A program made the position numbers and the translations under genes. Shown here in pieces: positions 1-6,517 of a DNA stretch of 16,949 bases (positions are counted from its first letter, which is position 1; each line of letters begins with the position of its first letter). The stretch lies in the NCBI GenBank assembly GCA_903913355.1, contig CAIWKU010000373.1, positions 1-16,949 on the forward strand, given 5' to 3'. Origin of the DNA: an uncultured Bacteroidota bacterium (GTDB lineage: Bacteria; Bacteroidota; Bacteroidia; Chitinophagales; Chitinophagaceae). Under the pieces are notes generated by a model that was given only the letters and a program-made list of their open reading frames with translations, made no database searches and was not told the origin of the DNA.

Positions 1-1150
1 GGCAAACCTCAGTCAATTCTTCATCGGTAATGATTAGTGGAGGGGCTATGCGGAGCCTGTCGGGGGCGAAGAGGAACCAATCTGTAATTAGGCCATTTTT
101 AATGCATTGATGTATAATTTGCTGGTTTACGTTAGCAGAAGAAAATTGTAAGGACATCCATAATCCGGCAGATCTTTTTGAAATGATTTCGGGGTGTACC
201 AGTTGGTCATGTAAAATTTTTTCTTTTCTTTTTACGGAATGGATATAGTCCCCATCTAGCAATACTTCCAGCGCAGTTTTACCAGCGGCGCAGGAAACGG
301 GGTGCCCACCAAATGTGGTGATATGGCCCAGGACAGGATCATGGGTTAAGGTGTTCATCAATTTTCGATTCGATATGAATGCTCCGAGCGGCATTCCACC
401 GCCCAATGCTTTACCTAATAATAAAATATCCGGCACAATCCCAAATTGCTCAAATGCCCAAAGAGAACCTGTTCGGCCAAAACCGGCCTGTATCTCATCA
501 AGAATCAATAAAACACAATGTTGATCACATTTATTACGAATGGCCAGTAACCAGTCGGGATGAGGAGATAAGATACCGCTTTCGGCCTGCACAGTTTCCA
601 TAATCACACAGGCTGTTGAAGAATCGATGGTATCGATCATTCCCCAATCATTATACTCACAATGATAGATATCGGGTAATAGCGGGCGGAATGCATTTCG
701 CCAATACTCATCGCCCATAATACTCAAGGCTCCCTGTGTACTGCCATGGTAAGCGTTTGTAAATGCTATGATTTTTGAGCGGCCGGTAACCCTTTTGGCC
801 AGTTTCATGGCTCCTTCCGTGGCTTCGGCTCCACTATTGGTGAAATACACTGAATCTAAAGAAGCAGGTAAATGATCTGTCAGCAATTTTGCATAAGCTG
901 TTTGTGGCGATTCGATAAACTCACCATACACAATCAGGTGCATATAAGCAGCTGCCTGGTCCTGAACCGCTTTCACTACAGCAGGGTGACTGTGCCCGAT
1001 ATTACAAACACTGAATCCTGCAATCAGGTCAACATATTGCTTTTCATCCACATCCCATAAATGAATACCCTTAGCCCTCACCATTTCAATAGCAATAGGA
1101 GCTTCTGAGGTTTGCGCCACATGATTCAAAAAAATCTGCCTGTTATTCAT
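1..1150 (-). CDS. Class III PLP-dependent aminotransferase (acetylornithine/ornithine type), 3' end cut by window
   Basis: Reading the minus strand from the ATG at 1150 gives 383 codons with no stop before the window edge, so only a short C-terminal tail is missing; family members are usually about 390-430 residues. Visible landmarks are the PLP-phosphate segment NSGAEATEGAMKLAKR (residues 105-120), the LDEIQAGFGRTG strand whose Asp218 should contact the pyridine nitrogen, and LGKALGGGMPLGA with Lys247 as the Schiff-base lysine. These mark the acetylornithine / ornithine / 4-aminobutyrate aminotransferase group, cytosolic enzymes moving an amino group between an omega-amine and 2-oxoglutarate. 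The substrate cannot be settled from sequence, and no arginine or GABA pathway gene lies in view. A CATCTTTG box (one mismatch to TAnnTTTG) lies 10 bases before the start at 1161-1168. The fold is sure; the substrate is not. Confidence 0.9.
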   Translation of the reverse strand, partial: MNNRQIFLNHVAQTSEAPIAIEMVRAKGIHLWDVDEKQYVDLIAGFSVCNIGHSHPAVVKAVQDQAAAYMHLIVYGEFIESPQTAYAKLLTDHLPASLDSVYFTNSGAEATEGAMKLAKRVTGRSKIIAFTNAYHGSTQGALSIMGDEYWRNAFRPLLPDIYHCEYNDWGMIDTIDSSTACVIMETVQAESGILSPHPDWLLAIRNKCDQHCVLLILDEIQAGFGRTGSLWAFEQFGIVPDILLLGKALGGGMPLGAFISNRKLMNTLTHDPVLGHITTFGGHPVSCAAGKTALEVLLDGDYIHSVKRKEKILHDQLVHPEIISKRSAGLWMSLQFSSANVNQQIIHQCIKNGLITDWFLFAPDRLRIAPPLIITDEELTEVC

Positions 1151-1331
1151 ATCCTTACTACAAAGATGAAGTCATTTTGTGTGAAATCCACGGTTTGAGC
1201 CTGATTTGTCCCATTCAATCCTAAATACAGTTAAAAATAATCAGCCGCTCAATGCTATCAACGAAATCCGAAAACAAAGTGATATACCATGAAATTAAAC
1301 CAATAAAATATCTGAAAACCCGCATCTCTTG

Positions 1332-1349
1332 ATTTTAGTTTTCTAAAAT
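1332..1349. repeat. AT-rich perfect inverted repeat upstream of the gamma-carbonic anhydrase gene
   Basis: ATTTTAG (1332-1338) and CTAAAAT (1343-1349) are exact inverted copies around a TTTT loop. The repeat ends five bases before the possible -33 TTG at 1354. It could be an operator-like site or chance in AT-rich sequence. The remainder of the 1151-1437 gap shows nothing else I can name. Confidence 0.3.
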
Positions 1350-1353
1350 ATAC

Positions 1354-1387
1354 TTGTTCTTCAAGCAATCCCTTTTTCGTAACTTTA
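1354..1387 (+). promoter_or_regulatory. Candidate Bacteroidota promoter for the gamma-carbonic anhydrase gene
   Basis: TTG at 1354-1356 and TAACTTTA at 1380-1387 lie 23 bases apart. The second box matches the TAnnTTTG -7 element at all but its last base. Transcription would begin near 1392, leaving a leader of about 45 bases. This is a consensus match only, with slightly long spacing. Confidence 0.3.
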
Positions 1388-1437
1388 TAGTATCAAAAAA
1401 GCATCCTCATTATTTTTTATCTGGTAAATCACTAATC

Positions 1438-1974
1438 ATGGCAACCATTCTTCCGGTTCTGGGAAAAGAGCCCCAATTTGGCAACAACTGTTTTATTGCA
1501 CCCAATGCCACGATCGTGGGTGATGTGATTATGGGCGATGAGTGTAGTGTATGGTTTAATACGGTAATCAGGGGTGATGTCAACTATATTAAGATTGGAA
1601 ACAAAGTAAACATACAGGATGGCGCCATTATACATTGCACCTATCAAAAAAATCCAACTGTAATCGGCAATAATGTTTCCATTGGTCACAATGCCCTGGT
1701 GCATGGATGTACCATTCACGACAATGTATTAGTAGGTATGGGGGCGATTGTAATGGATAAATGTGATATACATAGTAATTCAATCATTGCTGCAGGCGCT
1801 GTATTACTGGAAGGAACCGTAGTAGAAGCCGGAAGTATTTATGCAGGCGTTCCCGCTAAAAAGGTAAAAGATATTTCAAAAGATCTGATCAGTGGAGAAA
1901 TCAACCGGATCGCAAACAATTATGTAAAATATGCTTCCTGGTTTGATGCATATAATGAAACACCGGTGAAATAA
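1438..1974 (+). CDS. Gamma-carbonic anhydrase family protein (left-handed beta-helix, YrdA/PaaY-like)
   Basis: A 178-residue protein built of hexapeptide repeats, for example IVGDVIMGDECSVWFNTVIR (25-44). The gamma-class metal site is present: His66 in IIHCT, and His84 and His89 in SIGHNALVHGC. RGD (45-47) and IQDG (59-62) are the usual family signatures. Members form trimers with zinc or iron at subunit interfaces; some hydrate CO2 and others appear inactive, so activity is inferred, not shown. The ATG at 1438 was chosen because it gives the normal family length; the same frame could open 28 codons earlier at a TTG (1354), but those residues do not look like part of the fold. A small lipoprotein gene follows 52 bases later on the same strand. 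Confidence 0.88.
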   Translation: MATILPVLGKEPQFGNNCFIAPNATIVGDVIMGDECSVWFNTVIRGDVNYIKIGNKVNIQDGAIIHCTYQKNPTVIGNNVSIGHNALVHGCTIHDNVLVGMGAIVMDKCDIHSNSIIAAGAVLLEGTVVEAGSIYAGVPAKKVKDISKDLISGEINRIANNYVKYASWFDAYNETPVK

Positions 1975-2026
1975 TCGCCGGCGAGGGTAGCAGGCAACTT
2001 TACTAAATAGTATTCAATCAAATAAG

Positions 2027-2215
2027 ATGAAATATTGTTTTTTATTTGTCTTAGCGATAGTAACCGTTTTTTCATCCTGCGGATTATTCCGTAGTTCCTA
2101 TGGATGCCCTACCAACGGAAAGAATATTGGTGCAGAGCGTCTTTTATCAGGCGATGCCAAAGCCATCAAAGCGGCTAAGAAAGCTGGTCCATTCCTGGGG
2201 ACAAAAAGTTTCTAA
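2027..2215 (+). CDS. Small lipoprotein of unknown function (62 aa)
   Basis: The protein opens with a basic residue, a hydrophobic stretch (residues 4-14) and FSSC, a plausible lipobox placing the lipidated cysteine at residue 18. The remaining 44 residues contain a second cysteine (27) and a Lys/Ala/Gly-rich tail, with no domain I recognise. It probably sits in a membrane facing the periplasm. It is short, but ATG start, signal and stop are coherent, and it fits exactly between the gamma-carbonic anhydrase gene and the convergent rsgA, ending six bases before the rsgA stop. No hairpin terminator is visible in that six-base gap, so the two convergent transcripts probably overlap. Confidence 0.65.
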   Translation: MKYCFLFVLAIVTVFSSCGLFRSSYGCPTNGKNIGAERLLSGDAKAIKAAKKAGPFLGTKSF

Positions 2216-2221
2216 TGATCC

Positions 2222-3148
2222 TTAATAATTTGTATCGTCCATTGTATCCAAAATGGTCAGATAGCTGATATATCTTTCTTCGGATACCGTACCTGCATTC
2301 ACGGCTTTTTTTACGGCACAGTCTTTTTCGTTGATATGCATACAATTATTGAACTGGCAACCATTGATCAATACACGCATTTCAGGGAAATAATGAGATA
2401 GTTCCTGTTTGCTGATATCTACCAGACCAAATTCACGAACACCGGGTGTGTCTATAATACGACCTCCGTTTTCTAAATCAAACATTTCTGCAAAGGTGGT
2501 GGTATGCAAACCTTTGCCACTCCAGCCACTCACTTCCTGTGTCCGCAACTGAAATCCGGGAAATAGTGCATTGATAAAAGTAGACTTACCTACGCCACTA
2601 TGTCCGCTTAACAATGTGGTTTTATTCTGCAACAGTGATTTCACTTCTGCGATCCCTTCATTTTTCTCTACGCTGGCAAGCACTACTTTATACCCTATAT
2701 TTTCATAGATATTTTTAAGTAAAAGGAATTTCTCCATTTCCTTTTTCCGGTAGAGATCCGATTTATTGAATACAATAATCGCGGGTATATGATACGACTC
2801 ACAGGAAACCAGGAACCTGTCCATAAACCCCTGCGAAGTCTTGGGTTCTTTTAAAGTGGCAAATAAAATACTCTGGTCAAGGTTAGAGGCTATGATATGA
2901 TGCTGGTGTTTATTATGCGGAGAAACCCTTGCCACATAATTTCGGCGATCATAAATATGATCGATCATGGCAGACTCTTCCTGGATATCTTCAATTTCCA
3001 TTTCTACCTCATCTCCTACTGCGATGGGGTTGGTGGAACTGATCTCATCTATTTTAAAAATTCCCTTAATGCGCGCATTATACAGTTTTCCGTTTGCGGC
3101 TTTTGCCACATACCAGGATCCTGTAGATTTATAGATACTCGCTTTCAT
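2222..3148 (-). CDS. rsgA: Ribosome small-subunit-dependent GTPase RsgA (YjeQ)
   Basis: This 308-residue protein has the circularly permuted GTPase order typical of RsgA: an N-terminal OB-fold region (about 1-70), then G4 NKSD (128-131), G1 GHSGVGKST (182-190), G2 threonines in HTTT (215-218) and G3 DTPG (233-236). The C-terminal zinc knuckle is formed by Cys264, Cys269, His271 and Cys277. RsgA binds the 30S subunit late in assembly and hydrolyses GTP when checking the decoding centre. The start at 3148 is preferred because the OB-fold begins there and a TATCTTCG box ends five bases upstream; the frame continues 42 codons further into a low-complexity stretch that is not protein-like. It is divergent from ubiE and convergent with the small lipoprotein gene. 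Confidence 0.96.
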   Translation of the reverse strand: MKASIYKSTGSWYVAKAANGKLYNARIKGIFKIDEISSTNPIAVGDEVEMEIEDIQEESAMIDHIYDRRNYVARVSPHNKHQHHIIASNLDQSILFATLKEPKTSQGFMDRFLVSCESYHIPAIIVFNKSDLYRKKEMEKFLLLKNIYENIGYKVVLASVEKNEGIAEVKSLLQNKTTLLSGHSGVGKSTFINALFPGFQLRTQEVSGWSGKGLHTTTFAEMFDLENGGRIIDTPGVREFGLVDISKQELSHYFPEMRVLINGCQFNNCMHINEKDCAVKKAVNAGTVSEERYISYLTILDTMDDTNY

Positions 3149-3153
3149 TGGTG

Positions 3154-3161
3154 CGAAGATA
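3154..3161 (-). promoter_or_regulatory. Candidate -7 box of rsgA
   Basis: On the minus strand this reads TATCTTCG, one base from TAnnTTTG. Five bases separate it from the rsgA ATG, so a start site at the usual distance would give a leaderless or nearly leaderless mRNA. A TTTC about 21 bases upstream could be a weak -33 element. Confidence 0.4.
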
Positions 3162-3178
3162 ATACTGTATTGACGTTT

Positions 3179-3211
3179 GGGGGAGGGAAAGATAGGGGGA
3201 TGGGTTGCGGG
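3179..3211 (+). other. G-rich tract with G-quadruplex potential in the rsgA/ubiE divergent promoter region
   Basis: Five runs of three or more G (3179-3183, 3185-3187, 3195-3199, 3202-3204, 3209-3211) are separated by loops of 1, 7, 2 and 4 bases, which satisfies the usual four-run quadruplex rule on the plus strand. It lies upstream of both genes and covers the -33 area of rsgA. Folding is a prediction. Confidence 0.5.
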
Positions 3212-3232
3212 TTTGGAGTTTGGCGTTTGGGG
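3211..3232 (+). repeat. Short imperfect GTTTGG tandem repeats
   Basis: GTTTGG occurs three times here (from 3211, 3218 and 3225) at seven-base spacing, and once more at 3175-3180 before the G-tract. The surrounding genome is AT-rich, so this G/T-only stretch stands out. Its function is unknown. Confidence 0.45.
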
Positions 3233-3274
3233 TTTTATATGGGTGATGAAAAGGAGGTTCCATTCTAAATTCAA

Positions 3275-3282
3275 TATCTTTG
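3275..3282 (+). promoter_or_regulatory. Perfect TAnnTTTG -7 box five bases before the ubiE start
   Basis: TATCTTTG matches the Bacteroidota -7 consensus exactly and is followed by five bases and then the ATG at 3288. Start sites usually fall a few bases after this box, so the ubiE mRNA may begin at or beside its start codon. No good -33 element is visible at the expected distance. Confidence 0.5.
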
Positions 3283-3287
3283 TGGCT

Positions 3288-4043
3288 ATGGCGAAATTTG
3301 CACACGATGAGATTGTTCCCTATCAACAGAGTGAACTGGAAAAAAAGGAGCAGGTAGCAAACATGTTTAACAGTATTGCTTACCGATATGATTTTCTGAA
3401 TCGGTTTTTAAGCGTTGGCATTGACATACAATGGCGTAAAAAAGCCATCCGGCAATTAGAAAATCTACAACCCAAAAAAATACTGGATGTTGCTACCGGC
3501 ACGGGGGATGTAGCCATTTTGACCTACCAGATGCTCAAACCCGAACAGATTATTGGAATTGATATCTCTGAAGGCATGCTTGATCTGGGTAAAAAGAAAC
3601 TGGAGAAACTGAATCTCACTAACCATATTTCCTTACAAACCGGTGATAGCGAAGTGATTCTTTTTGAGGACAATCAATTTGATGCCATTACGGTTGCTTT
3701 TGGTGTTCGTAATTTTCAGAACCTGGTAAAAGGTCTGCAGGAAATGTATCGCGTACTGAAACCAGGCGGGAAACTGGTTGTACTCGAATTTTCAAAACCT
3801 ACGCAAATCGGTTTTAAACAGATCTATAAATTCTACATGAATGTGGCAGCACCAGCTTTCGGAAAGCTATTTTCCAAAAACAGGGAAGCCTACCAATACC
3901 TGAATGATAGTGTACAAGCCTTCCCCGAAGGCCCCGCTTTCATAAATATTATGAAGGAGGCCGGATTTGCCGAAACCTATCTGAAAAGATTGAGTTTTGG
4001 CATCTGTACCATCTATTGCGGAACCAAATCTGCCCTTGTGTGA
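3288..4043 (+). CDS. ubiE: Demethylmenaquinone methyltransferase (UbiE/MenG)
   Basis: A 251-residue class I SAM methyltransferase. The SAM-binding glycine motif LDVATGTGDVA lies at 66-76, the acidic IGIDIS strand at 89-94, and the family region VAFGVRNFQN at 136-145 followed by LKPGGKLVVLEFSKP (157-171). The C-terminal NDSVQAFPEG segment is also characteristic. In Bacteroidota, which use menaquinone, it catalyses the last step, C-methylation of demethylmenaquinone, at the inner face of the cytoplasmic membrane. The ATG at 3288 is chosen because the preceding 37 in-frame codons cover the G/T-rich spacer and the -7 box. An AAGGAGG at 3251-3257 is about 30 bases away, too far to serve as its ribosome site. 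porT follows after 184 bases. Confidence 0.95.
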   Translation: MAKFAHDEIVPYQQSELEKKEQVANMFNSIAYRYDFLNRFLSVGIDIQWRKKAIRQLENLQPKKILDVATGTGDVAILTYQMLKPEQIIGIDISEGMLDLGKKKLEKLNLTNHISLQTGDSEVILFEDNQFDAITVAFGVRNFQNLVKGLQEMYRVLKPGGKLVVLEFSKPTQIGFKQIYKFYMNVAAPAFGKLFSKNREAYQYLNDSVQAFPEGPAFINIMKEAGFAETYLKRLSFGICTIYCGTKSALV

Positions 4044-4227
4044 AAATTCGTGCATCTGTGGCAAAACTGATGATCACAGGTACCACAAAGTTGTTAAAAC
4101 CCTTTTCACTCCAGCCAAAACTCGCAAACCCTTATTATATTGCACCTATTCAACCCTCAAAAATCATTAAATAGTCCTTTATTGCCCTGATTTCTACCCA
4201 AAGGCTTTACATTTATTTACCTAACTG

Positions 4228-4983
4228 ATGGATAGTAAATTGACAAATTCAGGACTTCGTATATCCGGGAAGCAGCTATTATTGCTACCCCTTGTGATTG
4301 TTTTGTTCTGCACCGGCAAAGCCCAGGCACAAAATGATGTGGAAATTTATCGCCCTTACCATGATAACCTTGTCTATTATTTTGGCTTAACCCTTGGTTA
4401 TAACAGCTCCTACCTGCATCTTTCCAAATCACAGAAATTTCTGCAAAGTGATAGTATTGTAGTTACTGAACCCGGCAGAAGCGGTGGCATTGCAATGGCG
4501 CTTTTGGCTACGGCACGTATGAATGATCATTTCCAATTCAGGATCAATCCGGGACTGATAATCGGAGGCGCAAAATATATATCCTATACCCTTAATAAAC
4601 CCGCCCTTGGGGAAACTACTTTTCAGACACAAACACTTCCATCTACACTGGTAACATTTCCTTTTCAGATCAAGTTCAACTCCGACAGGATACAGAATTT
4701 CAGGACCTATATGATGGCAGGATTAAAGTATGATATTGATTTATCAAGCAATTCAGCCGCCCGGAGTGCAGACAATATGGTAAAACTGGGTAAATATGAT
4801 TTCGGATATGAACTGGCCCTTGGATTTAATTTTTACCTCCCCTTTGTAACCATTTCTCCCGAAATTAAGATCAGTAATGGGCTTACCAACCTCTTAAAGT
4901 CGGACCCTACCCTGAAATACTCAAATGTATTTGACCAGATACTGTCCCGGATGGTATGCTTTTCCATTCATTTCGAAGACTAA
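4228..4983 (+). CDS. porT: Type IX secretion outer-membrane protein PorT (SprT-like)
   Basis: The 251-residue protein has a signal peptide with a long basic n-region, a hydrophobic core (LLLLPLVIVLFC, about 17-28) and a likely cut after AQA (residue 34). The mature part alternates polar and hydrophobic residues in strands ending in aromatic residues, as in a small eight-stranded beta-barrel, and closes with FSIHFED. Length, outer-membrane barrel character and position right after ubiE match PorT/SprT, a component needed for type IX secretion and, in some species, gliding. The location next to ubiE is one I recall from other Bacteroidota. No other secretion gene is in the window, so a generic PorT-family barrel remains possible. 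A weak TACATTTA box lies at 4208-4215. Confidence 0.75.
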   Translation: MDSKLTNSGLRISGKQLLLLPLVIVLFCTGKAQAQNDVEIYRPYHDNLVYYFGLTLGYNSSYLHLSKSQKFLQSDSIVVTEPGRSGGIAMALLATARMNDHFQFRINPGLIIGGAKYISYTLNKPALGETTFQTQTLPSTLVTFPFQIKFNSDRIQNFRTYMMAGLKYDIDLSSNSAARSADNMVKLGKYDFGYELALGFNFYLPFVTISPEIKISNGLTNLLKSDPTLKYSNVFDQILSRMVCFSIHFED

Positions 4984-5072
4984 GCCCTGCAAAGTTTCCG
5001 CTTTACTGATTCGTTTACTACAATAGAAAATATTAGCCCAATCCACACCAGTTCATCCCAAGATGTAATAAA

Positions 5073-5104
5073 TTGCCTTCTATTCCCAGTTTAGCTAATA
5101 TTTG
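5073..5104 (+). promoter_or_regulatory. Candidate pyrC promoter
   Basis: TTG at 5073-5075, then 21 bases, then AATATTTG at 5097-5104 (one mismatch to TAnnTTTG), then five bases and the pyrC ATG at 5110. Both boxes and their spacing fit the Bacteroidota pattern, and the mRNA would have almost no leader. Confidence 0.42.
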
Positions 5105-5109
5105 AGCCT

Positions 5110-6450
5110 ATGAAAGTGTATCTGATAAAAGACACCTGTATTGTTAATGAGGGACAAAGAATTTTTGGGGATGTATTGATCAAGAACGGACGTATTGAAA
5201 AAATTGGATCAGCTATTCAACCGGAAGGGAATTTCGTTGAGATCATTGGTAAAGACAAAATACTGGTACCGGGTGCCATTGACGACCAGGTTCATTTTCG
5301 GGAGCCCGGTCTAACGCATAAAGCCAATATTTATACGGAAGCTAAAGCGGCAGTAGCCGGAGGGGTTACTTCTTTTATGGAGATGCCCAATACCAATCCG
5401 CCAGCGTTTACCCATGAATTGCTGGAGGAAAAATATGAGATTGCTAAGCGGTCTTCCCTGGGTAATTATTCTTTTTATATGGGCACTTCCAATACAAACC
5501 TGGAAGAGGTGCTGAAAACCAATAAACGAAAAAATGATATCTGCGGGGTAAAAATATTCATGGGATCTTCTACCGGCAATTTGCTGGTAGATAATTCGTT
5601 GACGCTTGATAAAATTTTTGCCGGCTCAGAGTTATTGATTGCTACTCATTGTGAGGAAGAAAGTATCATCAAAGCAAATCTGCAGCAACTAAAACAGGTG
5701 AAAGCTATACTTGAGCCGTCAGATCACCCGATTATCCGAAACGAAGAAGCCTGTTTTGAGTCATCCTTTAAAGCGATCCAGTTTGCTAAAAAGCATAATA
5801 GTCGTTTACATATTCTTCATATCAGCACCGCTAAAGAGTTACAGTTATTCACGAATATGATTCCTTTGGAGGAAAAACGTATCACTGCTGAAGTATGTGT
5901 ACATCATTTACATTTTACAAGTGATGATTATGCAAGATTGGGCAACCAGATAAAATGTAATCCGGCCATTAAAGCGCCTGAAAACAGGAAAGCATTATGG
6001 GAAGCTTTGCTGGATGACAGGCTCGACCTGATTGCCACCGATCATGCACCGCATACCTGGCAGGAGAAACAGGAAGATTATGAACATGCGCATGCAGGCT
6101 TACCCCTGGTGCAACATTCATTATCATTGATGTTACATTATGTAAATGAAGGAAAAATCTCTCTTGAAAAAACAGTAGAAAAAATGAGTCATGCGGTTGC
6201 CCGTTGTTTTCAGATAAAAGACAGGGGTTTTATCAGGGAAGGGTATTATGCAGACCTGGTGCTGGTGAATATGAATCAGCCCAATACGGTTTCGAAGGAA
6301 AATATATTATACAAATGTGGCTGGAGCCCATTAGAGGGCTTTCGTTTCCCGGCTTCTATCACACATACTTTTGTAAATGGGCACCTGGTTTATGGAAATG
6401 GGGTATTTGATGAATCACAGATGGGTCAAAGAATGCAATTTCAGAGATAA
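5110..6450 (+). CDS. pyrC: Dihydroorotase (type I, Bacteroidota variant)
   Basis: A full-length 446-residue amidohydrolase that interconverts carbamoyl-aspartate and dihydroorotate in pyrimidine synthesis in the cytoplasm. Landmarks in order: GAIDDQVHFREPGLTHK (55-71), MPNTNP (92-97), KIFMGSSTG with Lys148 as the lysine normally carboxylated to bridge the metals, His180 in ATHCEE, His237 in LHILHIST, and Asp311 in ATDHAPH. The usual first metal motif is HxH; here the first histidine is Gln60, leaving only His62. I recall the same DDQVHF spelling in other Bacteroidota dihydroorotases, so this looks lineage-wide rather than a defect. Because of the length and the DHAPHT/REPG motifs, allantoinase or hydantoinase is less likely. 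The MutS-like gene follows after 67 bases and may be co-transcribed. Confidence 0.93.
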   Translation: MKVYLIKDTCIVNEGQRIFGDVLIKNGRIEKIGSAIQPEGNFVEIIGKDKILVPGAIDDQVHFREPGLTHKANIYTEAKAAVAGGVTSFMEMPNTNPPAFTHELLEEKYEIAKRSSLGNYSFYMGTSNTNLEEVLKTNKRKNDICGVKIFMGSSTGNLLVDNSLTLDKIFAGSELLIATHCEEESIIKANLQQLKQVKAILEPSDHPIIRNEEACFESSFKAIQFAKKHNSRLHILHISTAKELQLFTNMIPLEEKRITAEVCVHHLHFTSDDYARLGNQIKCNPAIKAPENRKALWEALLDDRLDLIATDHAPHTWQEKQEDYEHAHAGLPLVQHSLSLMLHYVNEGKISLEKTVEKMSHAVARCFQIKDRGFIREGYYADLVLVNMNQPNTVSKENILYKCGWSPLEGFRFPASITHTFVNGHLVYGNGVFDESQMGQRMQFQR

Positions 6451-6517
6451 GATCAGCGATATCGGGTAAATACCTGGAAATTTTGATCAGAAAGGACCTA
6501 AATCGAAAAACAAAAAA

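Noticed and set aside
315..1060. Three plus-strand ORFs inside the aminotransferase region
   Set aside because: The minus strand encodes a motif-complete aminotransferase over the whole stretch, so these are shadows.
1354..1437. 28-codon N-terminal extension of the gamma-carbonic anhydrase from a TTG
   Set aside because: The ATG at 1438 gives the family's normal length and start sequence; the extension overlaps a candidate promoter.
3251..3257. AAGGAGG as the ubiE ribosome-binding site
   Set aside because: It lies about 30 bases before the ATG and upstream of the -7 box, so it would probably not be in the transcript.
3149..3274. 42-codon N-terminal extension of RsgA
   Set aside because: Low-complexity Pro/Lys/His text from the C-rich complement of the G-tract; the OB-fold begins at 3148.
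3177..3287. 37-codon N-terminal extension of UbiE
   Set aside because: It translates the G/T-rich spacer and the -7 box; the family start matches the ATG at 3288.
4051..4079. CTGTG ... CACAG inverted repeat after ubiE as a terminator
   Set aside because: Only five base pairs with a long loop and no T-run.
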